This document shows, in pieces, positions 56,989-64,000 of a DNA stretch of 64,000 nt. The notes below the pieces were generated by a model that saw only the letters and a list, made by a program, of their open reading frames with translations, did no database searches and was not told the origin of the DNA. The stretch is from NCBI GenBank assembly GCA_963831105.1, contig CAWHOS010000009.1, positions 62,001 through 126,000 of the forward strand, written 5' to 3'. A program made the translations under genes and the position numbers. Each line of letters opens with the position of its first letter. Positions within the stretch are counted from its first letter, which is position 1. This DNA comes from DATFQI01 sp963831105 (GTDB taxonomy: Bacteria > Actinomycetota > Thermoleophilia > Solirubrobacterales > Solirubrobacteraceae).

Positions 56989-57450
56989 ATGCGGGTCTCG
57001 GCCAAGACGGACTACGCCCTGCGGGCGGCGGTGGAGCTCGCCGCCGCCGCGCCCGACGGCGTGCCCGTGAAGGGGGAGCGGCTCGCGACGAGCCAGTCGA
57101 TCCCGCTGCGCTTCCTGGAGAACATCCTGCTCCAGCTGCGCCACGCCGGGATCGTCGAGAGCCGCCGCGGCGCCGACGGCGGCTACAAGCTCGCGCGCCC
57201 GCCCGAGGACATCACGCTGGCCGACGTGATCCGCGCGATCGACGGCCCGCTGGCCGGCGTGTCCGGCCAGCGCCCGGAGACGCTGGACTTCAAGGGCCGC
57301 TCGGAGCCGCTGCGCGAGGTCTGGGTCGCCGTGCGCGCGTCGCTGCGCTCGGTGCTCGAGAACGTCACGCTCGCCGACGTCGCGTCCGGCGAGCTGCCGC
57401 CGAACGTGCGCGAGCTGACCGAGGCGCCCGACGCCTGGGTCTCACACTAG
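56989..57450 (+). CDS. Rrf2-family transcriptional regulator (CymR-like)
   Basis: 153 residues, clean. N-terminal winged helix MRVSAKTDYALRAAVELAAA, SIPLRFLENILLQLRHAGIV and RRGADGGYKLARPPEDITLA, the Rrf2 signature. No Cys at all, so it cannot bind an Fe-S cluster like IscR/NsrR and belongs with the cluster-free CymR type that controls sulfur uptake. It ends the sulfate operon; TAGGCT ten bases upstream could give it its own promoter. Likely binds the palindrome at 53294. Confidence 0.87.
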   Translation: MRVSAKTDYALRAAVELAAAAPDGVPVKGERLATSQSIPLRFLENILLQLRHAGIVESRRGADGGYKLARPPEDITLADVIRAIDGPLAGVSGQRPETLDFKGRSEPLREVWVAVRASLRSVLENVTLADVASGELPPNVRELTEAPDAWVSH

Positions 57451-58657
57451 GCGCGCTCGCCCTCCTCGTCGGGCATCCGCCCACGCTTCCAGCTCGGCCG
57501 CGGCCCTCGTCCCGCCGTCGTTGGCCGCCACCCAGCGCGCCACCTCGGCCGCCCGCGTGCGCAGCCGCCGCTCGCGCAGGACGCGGCCGACGGCCGCCCG
57601 CACGCCGCGCGGGGTCGCGAAGCGGCGCGGGAGCCGCACGCCGAGCCCGGCCCAGTCGACCCGCGAGGCGTTCTCGGCCATGTCGCCGACCGCCGGGCAG
57701 ACCACGACCGGGCAGCCGTTGGCGAGCGCGCGCACGAGCGTGCCGTGGCCGCCGTGGCAGACGACCGCGTCGCACGCGGGCATCGTCTGCGAGTAGGACA
57801 GCCACGGGACGAGCACGGCGTTGGCCGGGACCTCGACCGGCGGGTCGGGCTCGCGGCCGTTCCAGGTGGCGATCACGCGCACCGGCTCGCCCGCGAGCCC
57901 CTCGAGCGCGGCGCGCAGCAGCCGGTGCTCGCGGTCCTGCGCGGTGGAGGGCGCCACCAGCACCACCGGCCCGTCGCCGGGCGGCGGATCGACCTTCTCT
58001 CCCGGCGGCTCCCACATCAGCGGGCCGACGACGCGCGCCCACGCCGGCCACTCGCGCGGGTACTCGAGCTGCGGCAGCGTGGCCACGAGCGTCAGCTCGC
58101 GCGAGAGGCCCGTGTGCACCCACGGCACGGGCGGCAGCCCGAGCCGGCGGCGCGACTCGTTGTACTGGTCGCGGCCCTGCTCCAGCGCGGGCTCGACGAA
58201 GCGCGCGTTCAGGCGCGGTCCACAGGCGCGCGCCGAGCTTCGTGCGCGGCAGCCGCGCGCCGATCGAGTAGATCGGGAAGCCGGGCGCCATGTGCGGGTA
58301 CACGTGCGGCACCAGCGTCGCCACGGGAACGCCGGCCGACTCCGCGGCCAGCGACGCCGCCGGGGTCATGATGTCGGCGACCGCCACGTCCGGCGCGATC
58401 TTCGCCACCATCTCGCCGGTCTCGCGCGCGGCCTTGACGGCGGCGGCGTAGGGCTTGAGGTGCTTGGTCGAGGGGGTGGGGAAGACCTGGTACTCCGGCG
58501 CGTCGGCGAAGTGGATCCCCGCCGCCTCGGCGTGCGGCCGCCAGCGCTTCCACGTCTCGAAGTGGACCTCGTGCCCGCGCGCGACGAGCGCCGTCCCGAG
58601 CGCGAGCATCGGGAACGCGTGCCCCGCGTCGCCGAAGGCGCCGAGGAAGACCTTCAA
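57442..58657 (-). CDS. GT1 (UGT/MGT-type) glycosyltransferase
   Basis: About 405 residues. The N-terminus KVFLGAFGDAGHAFPMLALG and ALVARGHEVHFETWKRW, and the C-terminal donor motif CDAVVCHGGHGTLVRALANG then CPVVVCPAVGDMAENASRV, are typical of macrolide/phenolic glycosyltransferases. TTG 58657 overlaps the stop of the LLM gene (TTGA). Breaks near 58215 (where a frame reads LNARFVEPALEQGRDQYNES) and perhaps at the 3' end, which overlaps the convergent Rrf2 gene by nine bases. Acceptor unknown. Confidence 0.82.
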
Positions 58658-59694
58658 GACGCGAGTTCGGCCACGTGGCGCAGCTGCGCCATGCGGTCCT
58701 CGAACGTCCACGCCATCGGGGCGATCATCAGGGTCCCGACCCCGGCGTCGCGGTAGATGCCGATCCGCTCGCGCACCACGTCGGCCGGCCCGCACAGCGT
58801 GACCGTGTCGATCAGCTCGCCCGGCAGCGCGGCGGCGGCCTCGTCCTTCTTGCCCTCCAGGTAGAGGTCCTGGACCTCGCGCGCGGCGTCCTCGAACCCG
58901 TAGCGCTGCACGAGCGCGTTGTAGAAGTTCTGCTTGCGCGAGCCCATGCCGCCGACGTAGAGCGCGATGTAGTGGCGCATCGCGTCGCGCGCCGAGTCGC
59001 GGTCGTCGGAGACGAACACGTTGACGCTCGGGGCGATGTCGAAGTCCTCGAAGCCCTTGCCGTCGCCCGCGGCGGCGAAGCCCTCCTCGAGCAGCGGGCG
59101 GAACTCGCCGACGTGCTCGGGCGAGAACAGCGTCGGGATCCAGCCGTCGGCGATCTCGGCGGCCAGCGTCGTGTTCTTGGGCCCGATCGCGGCGAGGTAG
59201 ATCGGGATCCGCTCCTGGACCGGCGCGATCGTGAGCTTCAGCGCCTTGCCGGGCCCGTCGGGCAGCGGCAGCTCGATCGACTCGCCCTTGAACTCCAGCC
59301 GCTCGCGGGCGAGCGCCTTGCGCACGACGGCGATGTACTCGCGCGTGCGCAGCAGCTGGCGGGCGAAGCGCTGGCCGTGCCAGCCCTCGGCCACCTGCGG
59401 GCCCGAGGACCCGATCCCGAGCAGCATGCGGCCGCCGGAGAGCTGGTCGAGCGTGGCGGCGGTCATCGCCGTCATCGCCGCCGAGCGGCCGGGCATCTGG
59501 AAGATCGCGGAGCCGAGCTTGATGCGGTCCGTGGCCTGCGCGAGCCAGCCGAGGATCGTGGCGGCGTCGGAGCCGTAGGCCTCCGCGGTCCAGACCGAGT
59601 CGTAGCCGAGGGACTCCGCCTCGCGCACGAGCTCGAGCTGCTCGTCCGCGCTCAGCCCGAGGCCCCAGTAGCCGATGTGCACGCCGAGTTTCAT
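58654..59694 (-). CDS. LLM-class F420-dependent oxidoreductase
   Basis: 346 residues, clean. Luciferase-like TIM barrel: MKLGVHIGYWGLGLSADEQL, YDSVWTAEAYGSDAATILGW, KLGSAIFQMPGRSAAMTAMT, LDQLSGGRMLLGIGSSGPQV and PIYLAAIGPKNTTLAAEIAD follow the actinobacterial LLM F420 family. Could act on a small organic molecule. Co-transcribed with the GT1 gene behind it. ATG 59694 faces the next gene 39 bases away. Confidence 0.88.
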   Translation of the reverse strand: MKLGVHIGYWGLGLSADEQLELVREAESLGYDSVWTAEAYGSDAATILGWLAQATDRIKLGSAIFQMPGRSAAMTAMTAATLDQLSGGRMLLGIGSSGPQVAEGWHGQRFARQLLRTREYIAVVRKALARERLEFKGESIELPLPDGPGKALKLTIAPVQERIPIYLAAIGPKNTTLAAEIADGWIPTLFSPEHVGEFRPLLEEGFAAAGDGKGFEDFDIAPSVNVFVSDDRDSARDAMRHYIALYVGGMGSRKQNFYNALVQRYGFEDAAREVQDLYLEGKKDEAAAALPGELIDTVTLCGPADVVRERIGIYRDAGVGTLMIAPMAWTFEDRMAQLRHVAELAS

Positions 59695-59733
59695 CGCTTG
59701 CTCCTGCGCCGAAGTCGCCTAGCCTGCGGGCCC

Positions 59734-60217
59734 ATGCGGCGCAGGGCGCGCGACCCTATCACCCGGTTGCAGACCGCAATCGACTGCCTGCCGGAGCGCA
59801 CCCGGCGGGCGATGCTCGACGGCGTGCGGGCCAACACGATCGTCGTCGGCGCCTACACCGACGGCAACGGCGGCGTCTGCCCGATGCTCGCCGCACACCG
59901 CAACGGCGGGCGCACGAGCTTCCTCTCCTTCGCCCGCGCGTGGGACGCCTTCGCGCGCGCCGACGAGCGTGCGGCCCGCCACCGCGCGCGAGCTGCAGGT
60001 GCTCGAGGACCTGCTGGTCGCCTCGCTGGCCGAGGATCTCGAGGGCGCATCGGACCTGGCGGCCGCGATCGCGGAGCACAAGGCGTCGGTCGCGCGCTCG
60101 CGGCCGAAGGAGATCATCGCCCGCCGGCTGAAGAAGCGGCGGATCAGCGCTGCGGAGGTCGATCGCCCAGGCGATCCACCAGTCGCAGCAGGTGCAGGGG
60201 CGAGAACGGCTTCGTGA
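59734..60217 (+). CDS. Small conserved-looking protein of unknown function
   Basis: About 160 residues over two frames (break near 59980). First part: DPITRLQTAIDCLPERTRRA, MLDGVRANTIVVGAYTDGNG and GVCPMLAAHRNGGRTSFLSF. Second: ELQVLEDLLVASLAEDLEGA, IIARRLKKRRISAAEVDRPG. No signal, membrane helix or motif I recognise. The 3' end is doubtful because it overlaps the convergent response-regulator gene by 74 bases; the real stop may be earlier. TAGCCT ends eight bases before the ATG. Confidence 0.55.
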
Positions 60218-60528
60218 GGAAGAGGTCGGCGCCCGCGCGCCGCGCCTCCAGCTCGGCCTCCTGCTCGGAGTCGCCCGTCAGCATCACGATCGTCGCGTCG
60301 GCCGTCACGGGCTCGGACTTCAGCCGCCGGCAGGCCTCGATCCCGTTCAGCCGCGGCATGTCGATGTCCAGGAACACGATCGACGGGCTGCACGTCGCGG
60401 GCGCGCATCACCGCCTCCTCGCCGTCCGCGGCCTCGGACATCCGGTAGCCGGAGACGTCCTCGAGCGTCGTGGCGATCAGCCGCCGGATGCCGTCGTCGT
60501 CGTCGACGATCAGGATCGTCCGGTTCAT
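60144..60528 (-). CDS. CheY-like response regulator (single receiver domain)
   Basis: About 127 residues. Acidic pocket TILIVDDDDGIRRLI, phospho-acceptor Asp in IVFLDIDMPRLNGIE, MLTGDSEQEAELEA and Lys in LFLTKPFSPLHLLRLV. No output domain. One break near 60400. ATG 60528. It lies directly downstream of the HD-GYP gene, so the two probably work together in c-di-GMP turnover. Confidence 0.85.
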
Positions 60529-61271
60529 CACAGCGAGCCCCGCAAGGCGCTCGAACGTGCTGTCGGGGATCTGCCGGTAGGCGGCGACGACGGCCGGGTC
60601 GAACTGCGTCCCGGCGCCGCGCGTAGACCTCCTCGCGGGCGCGCCGCGAAGACGGAGGCGGGCCGGTAGGGGCGGTCGGTGGTCAGCGCGTCGAGCGCGT
60701 CGGCGACCGCGAACACGCGCGCGGCGAGCGGGATCGCCTCGCCGGCGAGCCCGTCCGGGTAGCCCTGGCCGTCCCAGCGCTCGTGGTGGTGGCGCACGAC
60801 GAGCTTGCCCTCGCCGAGGAAGTCGACGTCGCGCAGGATCTCCGTCCCGGTCACGGGATGGCGGCGCACCAGCGAGTACTCCTCCTCGGTCAGCGAGCTG
60901 CTCTTGAACAGGATCGCGTCGGGGACCGCGACCTTGCCGACGTCGTGCAGCAGGAAGCCGAACTCGATCTGCGGCGAGTCCTCGACCTCGAGGCCCGCGG
61001 CGCGGGCCAGCTCCATCCCGTAGGCGGCGACGCGCTCGGCGTGCTTGCCCGTGTAGGCGTCGCGCGCCTCGACGGCGTTGGAGAGCGCGCGCACCGTGGC
61101 CATGTAGGAGCGCCGCAGCTCCTGGGCGCGCGCCCGCTCCTGCTTGAAGACCTCTCTGAGGTCGGCGGCGTACCGCTCCAGCTGGCGCTGTCGCGCGTTG
61201 GCCTGGCGCTCAGTCTGCTCCAGGCGTGCCCGGAGGCTGGCGACGGTGTCCTCTCCGGTGATGGGGCTCAC
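60528..61271 (-). CDS. HD-GYP domain phosphodiesterase with N-terminal coiled coil
   Basis: About 245 residues. A coiled coil (VASLRARLEQTERQANARQR, YAADLREVFKQERARAQELR) precedes the HD-GYP domain: AYTGKHAERVAAYGMELARA, FGFLLHDVGKVAVPDAILFK, RRHPVTGTEILRDVDFLGEG, VRHHHERWDGQGYPDGLAGE and FAVADALDALTTDRPYRP, all metal ligands and the GYP present. Likely degrades c-di-GMP. GTG 61271 (GGAG eleven bases before). Two breaks near 60630-60655; the repaired frame (QFDPAVVAAYRQIPD) runs without a stop into the response regulator, while the raw frame stops at 60528-60530. Confidence 0.85.
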   Translation of the reverse strand: MSPITGEDTVASLRARLEQTERQANARQRQLERYAADLREVFKQERARAQELRRSYMATVRALSNAVEARDAYTGKHAERVAAYGMELARAAGLEVEDSPQIEFGFLLHDVGKVAVPDAILFKSSSLTEEEYSLVRRHPVTGTEILRDVDFLGEGKLVVRHHHERWDGQGYPDGLAGEAIPLAARVFAVADALDALTTDRPYRPASVFAARPRGGLRAAPGRSSTRPSSPPTGRSPTARSSALRGSL

Positions 61272-61358
61272 GGCACGGTCTCCGTCCAAGGATGTGGAAG
61301 CGTACTGCCGTGCAAAACGGCGCTGCGGGCGGAAGCTTGCGCCAATTCGTTGCGATGC

Positions 61359-62081
61359 TCACAACGCCTCTCCGGGGCGCTGGAAGACGATCTCCGGGAT
61401 CACGCAGTTCGGCGAGGTCTTCAGCACGAAGCGCACGGCCTCCGCGACGTCCTCGACGCGGATCATGTCCTCGGCCGGGACGTGCTCGCGCACGAACTCC
61501 GTCATCGGCGTCTCGACGAACCCGGGGCACAGCGCGACGCTCTTGATCCCGTCGCCGTTGAGCTCCTTGTTCATCGCCTGCGTGTAGCCGATCACGCCCG
61601 CCTTGGTGGCCGAGTAGACCGACAGCCACGGCTGGCCGGACTTGCCCGAGATCGAGGAGGTGTTGACGACGAGCGCGTTGCGGTGCTCGGCGCCGGCGGC
61701 GCGCAGCAGCTCGACGCGACTCGCGGTAGAAGAGGACGATCGCGCGCAGGTTGACCGCGAGCTGGAGGTCGACCGCTTGGTCTCGTGGTCGCCCGCGGCG
61801 GCGCCGACGCCGACGCCGGCGTTGTTGACGAGCACGTCGAGGCGGCCGAAGCGCTCCTTGTGGGCGGCCACGACGCCCTTGATGTGTCCTCGTCGGCCAT
61901 GTTGCCGGCGACCTCCTGCGACGTCGAAGCCGGCGCCGCGCAGCTCCTCGGCGGCGGCGGTGAGCTTCTCGGGGCGGCGGGCGGCGAGCGTGAGGGCGTG
62001 GCCCTCCTCGCCGAGCATGCGGGCGATGGCGAGGCCGATCCCGCTGGAGGCTCCGGTGACGATCGCGGCGCGGTTTGGCAT
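61359..62081 (-). CDS. Short-chain dehydrogenase/reductase
   Basis: About 240 residues of the classical SDR type: AIVTGASSGIGLAIARMLGE (nucleotide site), DVLVNNAGVGVGAA, catalytic NTSSISGKSGQPWLSVYSAT with YSATK, and LCPGFVETPMTEFV. Breaks near 61725, 61775, 61887 and 61917. ATG 62081 is 24 bases from the divergent peptidase gene. Substrate unknown. Confidence 0.85.
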   Translation of the reverse strand: MPNRAAIVTGASSGIGLAIARMLGEEGHALTLAARRPEKLTAAAEELRGAGFDVAGGRRQHGRRGHIKGVVAAHKERFGRLDVLVNNAGVGVGAAAGDHETKRSTSSSRSTCARSSSSTASRVELLRAAGAEHRNALVVNTSSISGKSGQPWLSVYSATKAGVIGYTQAMNKELNGDGIKSVALCPGFVETPMTEFVREHVPAEDMIRVEDVAEAVRFVLKTSPNCVIPEIVFQRPGEAL

Positions 62082-62091
62082 GGCCGGAACC

Positions 62092-62097
62092 TACACT
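62092..62097 (+). promoter_or_regulatory. Candidate -10 element for the peptidase gene
   Basis: TACACT ending eight bases before ATG 62106 in the 24-bp divergent gap. Confidence 0.45.
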
Positions 62098-62105
62098 GAG
62101 TCGCG

Positions 62106-63343
62106 ATGACGCGCGCCCCGCTGACGATCATGGCCGTGCTGGCGGCGCTGCTGCTGGGGCGTGTGGTGGCTGACCGACGGCTCGGCGGAGGAGCCCGCGC
62201 CGGAGGCACGCGCGGCGCCGGTCTCCGTGATCGCCAAGCGCGTCGAGGCGCTGCGCGGGCTGCGCTTCGACACGCTGCCCGAGCCCGGTGGACGGTGACG
62301 CCGGAGCAGGCGCGGCGCGAGGGGCTGGAGGACCTCGACCGCTCCTACCCCGAGGCGCGCCGGCGCGCGGACGAGCAGGTGCTCAAGCTGCTCGGGCTGA
62401 TCGACCCCGCGGTCGACCTGCGCGACGTGTCGGCCTCGGTGTTCTCCGAGGGCGTGGCGGGCTACTACGACCCGCGCACGAAGCGGATGCGGACCGTGCG
62501 CGGCGCCGCGACCGGCACGCGCGTGCTGGCCGAGATGGTGCTCGCCCACGAGCTCACGCACGCGCTCGAGGACCAGCGCTTCGGGCTCGACCTCGAGGGC
62601 GAGGGCGGCAGCGACGACGCGGCGCTGGCGCGGCTCGCGCTGGTCGAGGGCACCGCGTCCGAGCTGATGTACGCGCTACGCGCGGCGCCACTTCACGCCG
62701 GAGGAGACGCTCGGCGGCGTGCTCGGCAGCGCGTTCGCGCGACGACCGGCTCGCTGCCCGGCTTCCTGCAGGCGCAGCTCGTGTTCCCCTACACGGGCGG
62801 CGCAGGCGTTCGTCGCCGCGCTGCGCGAGCGGGCCGGCGGGCGCTGGACGCTCGTGGACCTCGCCGAGCGCACGCGGCCGCCCGCGTCGACGGAGCAGGT
62901 CATGCACCCGGAGAAGTGGGTGCGGGTCGAGCCGCCGCTGCCGGTGCGGATCGGCGCCGGGGCGGCGCTGGGCGACGGCTGGAGCCGGGCCGCGTCCGGC
63001 GTGCTCGGCGAGTTCCAGACGCGCGAGCTGCTGGCCCGGGCGGGCGGCGGCGGCTCGGCCGACGCCGCGGCGGGCTGGGGCGGGGACCGCTACGAGCTGT
63101 GGCGCGCGCGGGCGCGGCGACTGCGCGGCGCCTGCCGGAGCGACGCCGCGCTGGTGATGCGCTGGCGCTGGGACACGCCGCCGACCTGCGCGAGTTCGCC
63201 AGCGCAAGCTGCGCCAGTGGGTGCGCGACGGGCTCGGCGCCCAGCCGAGGGCGGCGAGGTGGCCGTGGCCGTCGCGGGGCGGCGCGGTGACGCTGGCGAT
63301 GGCGCCGTCGGCGGCGCTCGCGCGGCGCCTCGCCAGGTCCTGA
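62106..63343 (+). CDS. Membrane-anchored gluzincin-like protein, frame-disrupted
   Basis: About 410 residues. N-terminal membrane anchor LTIMAVLAALLLG, then VWWLTDGSAEEPAPEARAAP. The catalytic motif is EMVLAHELTHALEDQRFGLD with a downstream DDAALARLALVEGTASELMY (Glu), as in other actinobacterial HExxH anchored proteins. The C-terminus has TLVDLAERTRPPASTEQVMH, PEKWVRVEPPLPV and a soluble tail ending APSAALARRLARS. Breaks near 62160, 62287, 62690, 62740, 62803 and 63190. Related in fold, not closely in sequence, to the lipoprotein at 40238. Substrate unknown. Confidence 0.7.
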
Positions 63344-63347
63344 AACT

Positions 63348-63364
63348 GCGGCTGGGTAGGGAGG
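63348..63364 (+). repeat. 17-nt intergenic motif shared with 51052-51068 (copy B)
   Basis: GCGGCTGGGTAGGGAGG, starting five bases after the TGA of the gluzincin gene. Confidence 0.7.
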
Positions 63365-63386
63365 TCGGGAGGCCGGCGCCGCGGCA

Positions 63387-63489
63387 TTTCCGCGCAGTTC
63401 CGCGCTGCACCAGATCGAGTGTGCGGAAAGTACGGGTAACCGAGACTTTCCGCACAGTCGATTCTCCGGTGCGCGCTACTGAGCGGAAA
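63387..63489. repeat. 103-nt nested inverted repeat with four TTTCCGC boxes
   Basis: Inner arms 63414-63431 and 63445-63462 pair at 17 of 18 positions (core TGTGCGGAAAGT / ACTTTCCGCACA exact, 13-base loop). Outer arms 63387-63405 and 63471-63489 pair at 16 of 19. TTTCCGC or its complement stands at 63387, 63423, 63447 and 63483, spaced 36, 24 and 36, all symmetric about 63438. The 244-bp gap holding it has no gene. Confidence 0.75.
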
Positions 63490-63587
63490 CGGCCGGCTCA
63501 CCCACTTCCTCACCCAGAGCCGTTGACGTCCGCCACGCACCACGCCCCCGGCTCAAGTCGAGACCACCACGAGCCGATCCGGAGAAC

Positions 63588-63791
63588 ATGCGCTCGTTCC
63601 TCCGCCGCCTCGCCAAGCCCTCCTGCTCCTCCTGCCGCGTCGCTCGAGCTCCTACGCCGTCGCGTGCGCCGGCTGCGGCGTCGACATGGGCCCCAAGCGC
63701 GGCGTCCGCCGCGACGCGGCGCTGGTGTGGCTGCTCGGCGGCGCGGTCGCTCGGCTGCCTGACGATGCTGGCGCTCGCGCCGCAGCCGTAG
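63588..63791 (+). CDS. Small zinc-ribbon membrane protein
   Basis: About 67 residues. The start is MRSFLRRLAKPSCSSCRVA; after a break near 63647 the middle reads SYAVACAGCGVDMGPKRGVR and RDAALVWLLGGAVA, and after a compensating break near 63750 the end is LGCLTMLALAPQP. Two CxxC pairs form a zinc ribbon and the last 25 residues one transmembrane helix. ATG 63588. Stands 98 bases after the large inverted repeat. Function unknown. Confidence 0.55.
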   Translation: MRSFLRRLAKPSCSSCRVARAPTPSRAPAAASTWAPSAASAATRRWCGCSAARSLGCLTMLALAPQP

Positions 63792-63794
63792 CGG

Positions 63795-64000
63795 CTAGAC
63801 CCGCGCCTCGATCAGGCGCGGCCCCGGCTCCGCGAGCGCCTCGCGCAGCGCGGCGACGAACCCCTGCGCGTCCTCGGCGCGGCGGCCGGGCACGCCCATG
63901 CTCTCCGCCATGCGCGACGAAGTCGAGGTCGGGGCGGCCGATGCCGAACAGCGCGTCGGCGGCGGGGCCGCGCTCGGTCGCGCCCACGCGCGAGAGCTCG
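63795..64000 (-). CDS. C-terminal end of a ThDP-dependent enzyme (acetolactate-synthase/decarboxylase type), cut by the window
   Basis: Only the last 65-70 residues are inside. ALFGIGRPDLDFV, then after one break near 63915 RMAESMGVPGRRAEDAQGFV and AALREALAEPGPRLIEARV. The pattern PDxDFxxLAexMGVxGxRV..., ..eALxxALxxxGPxLIEA is the usual end of the C-terminal ThDP domain of acetolactate synthase and benzoylformate-decarboxylase-like enzymes. The specific reaction cannot be decided from this piece. Confidence 0.7.
   Translation of the reverse strand, partial: SSRAWARPSAAPPPTRCSASAAPTSTSSRMAESMGVPGRRAEDAQGFVAALREALAEPGPRLIEARV

Noticed and set aside
61290..61358. A c-di-GMP riboswitch before the HD-GYP gene
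   Set aside because: The short gap lacks the conserved GEMM core and is too small for the aptamer.

Overview
The window is very G+C-rich (above 70 % by eye), with dense coding, ATGA/GTGA-type start-stop overlaps and GTG/TTG starts. Together with an F420-type LLM oxidoreductase, a DUF559 nuclease, TSP3-repeat secreted proteins and actinobacterial gene order (aroB-aroQ-pepP, efp-nusB, dxs-tlyA-nadK-recN, dgt-dnaG), this suggests an Actinomycetota chromosome. My inference is class Thermoleophilia (Solirubrobacter/Conexibacter-like). No rRNA, CRISPR array or classical insertion sequence is visible.

Layout. 1-7.95 kb: shikimate genes aroB (5' cut by the window) and aroQ, an M24 aminopeptidase, a secreted calcium-binding-type protein, a convergent pair (inositol-monophosphatase-like, zinc metallopeptidase), a DUF559 nuclease gene bracketed by two copies of a 45-nt palindrome, then efp-nusB. 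7.96-26.6 kb: an envelope glycopolymer locus with a PQQ-type propeller, O-antigen-ligase-like protein, GT-C transferase, Wzm/Wzt-type ABC exporter, four other glycosyltransferases, two CDP-alcohol phosphotransferases, a nucleotidyltransferase, a glycerol-1-phosphate dehydrogenase, a sulfotransferase and a methyltransferase. 26.6-38.1 kb: a secreted SNase/lamin-tail-like protein, then xseB, polyprenyl synthase, dxs, tlyA, nadK, recN, pyrG, an M20 peptidase and a Nudix hydrolase. 38.2-51.0 kb: xerD, deoB, two secreted proteins, mutM, grx, recO, ppdK, dgt, dnaG. 51.04-53.3 kb: a small accessory island (palindrome copy 4, LexA-like box, HNH nuclease, tRNA-Asn, unknown protein). 53.3-57.45 kb: sulfate uptake operon with an Rrf2 regulator. 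57.4-64 kb: GT1 transferase, LLM oxidoreductase, response regulator with HD-GYP, SDR, a gluzincin, a zinc-ribbon protein and the 3' end of a ThDP enzyme.

How the genes may work together. The envelope locus has the parts to make sn-glycerol-1-phosphate, activate an alcohol phosphate with a nucleotide, transfer it with CDP-alcohol enzymes, extend and decorate it (including sulfation), and export it. The sulfate operon 30 kb away could supply the sulfur. DNA repair genes (xseB, recN, recO, mutM, xerD) are scattered between.

Caution on sequence quality. Many reading frames are broken by single-base changes, most of them apparent one-base insertions in CGC/GGC contexts. They are frequent at 2-4, 8-39 and 54-64 kb and absent at about 39.05-53.99 kb. 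I read them as sequence error and annotate the restored genes; ends given for such genes are approximate.
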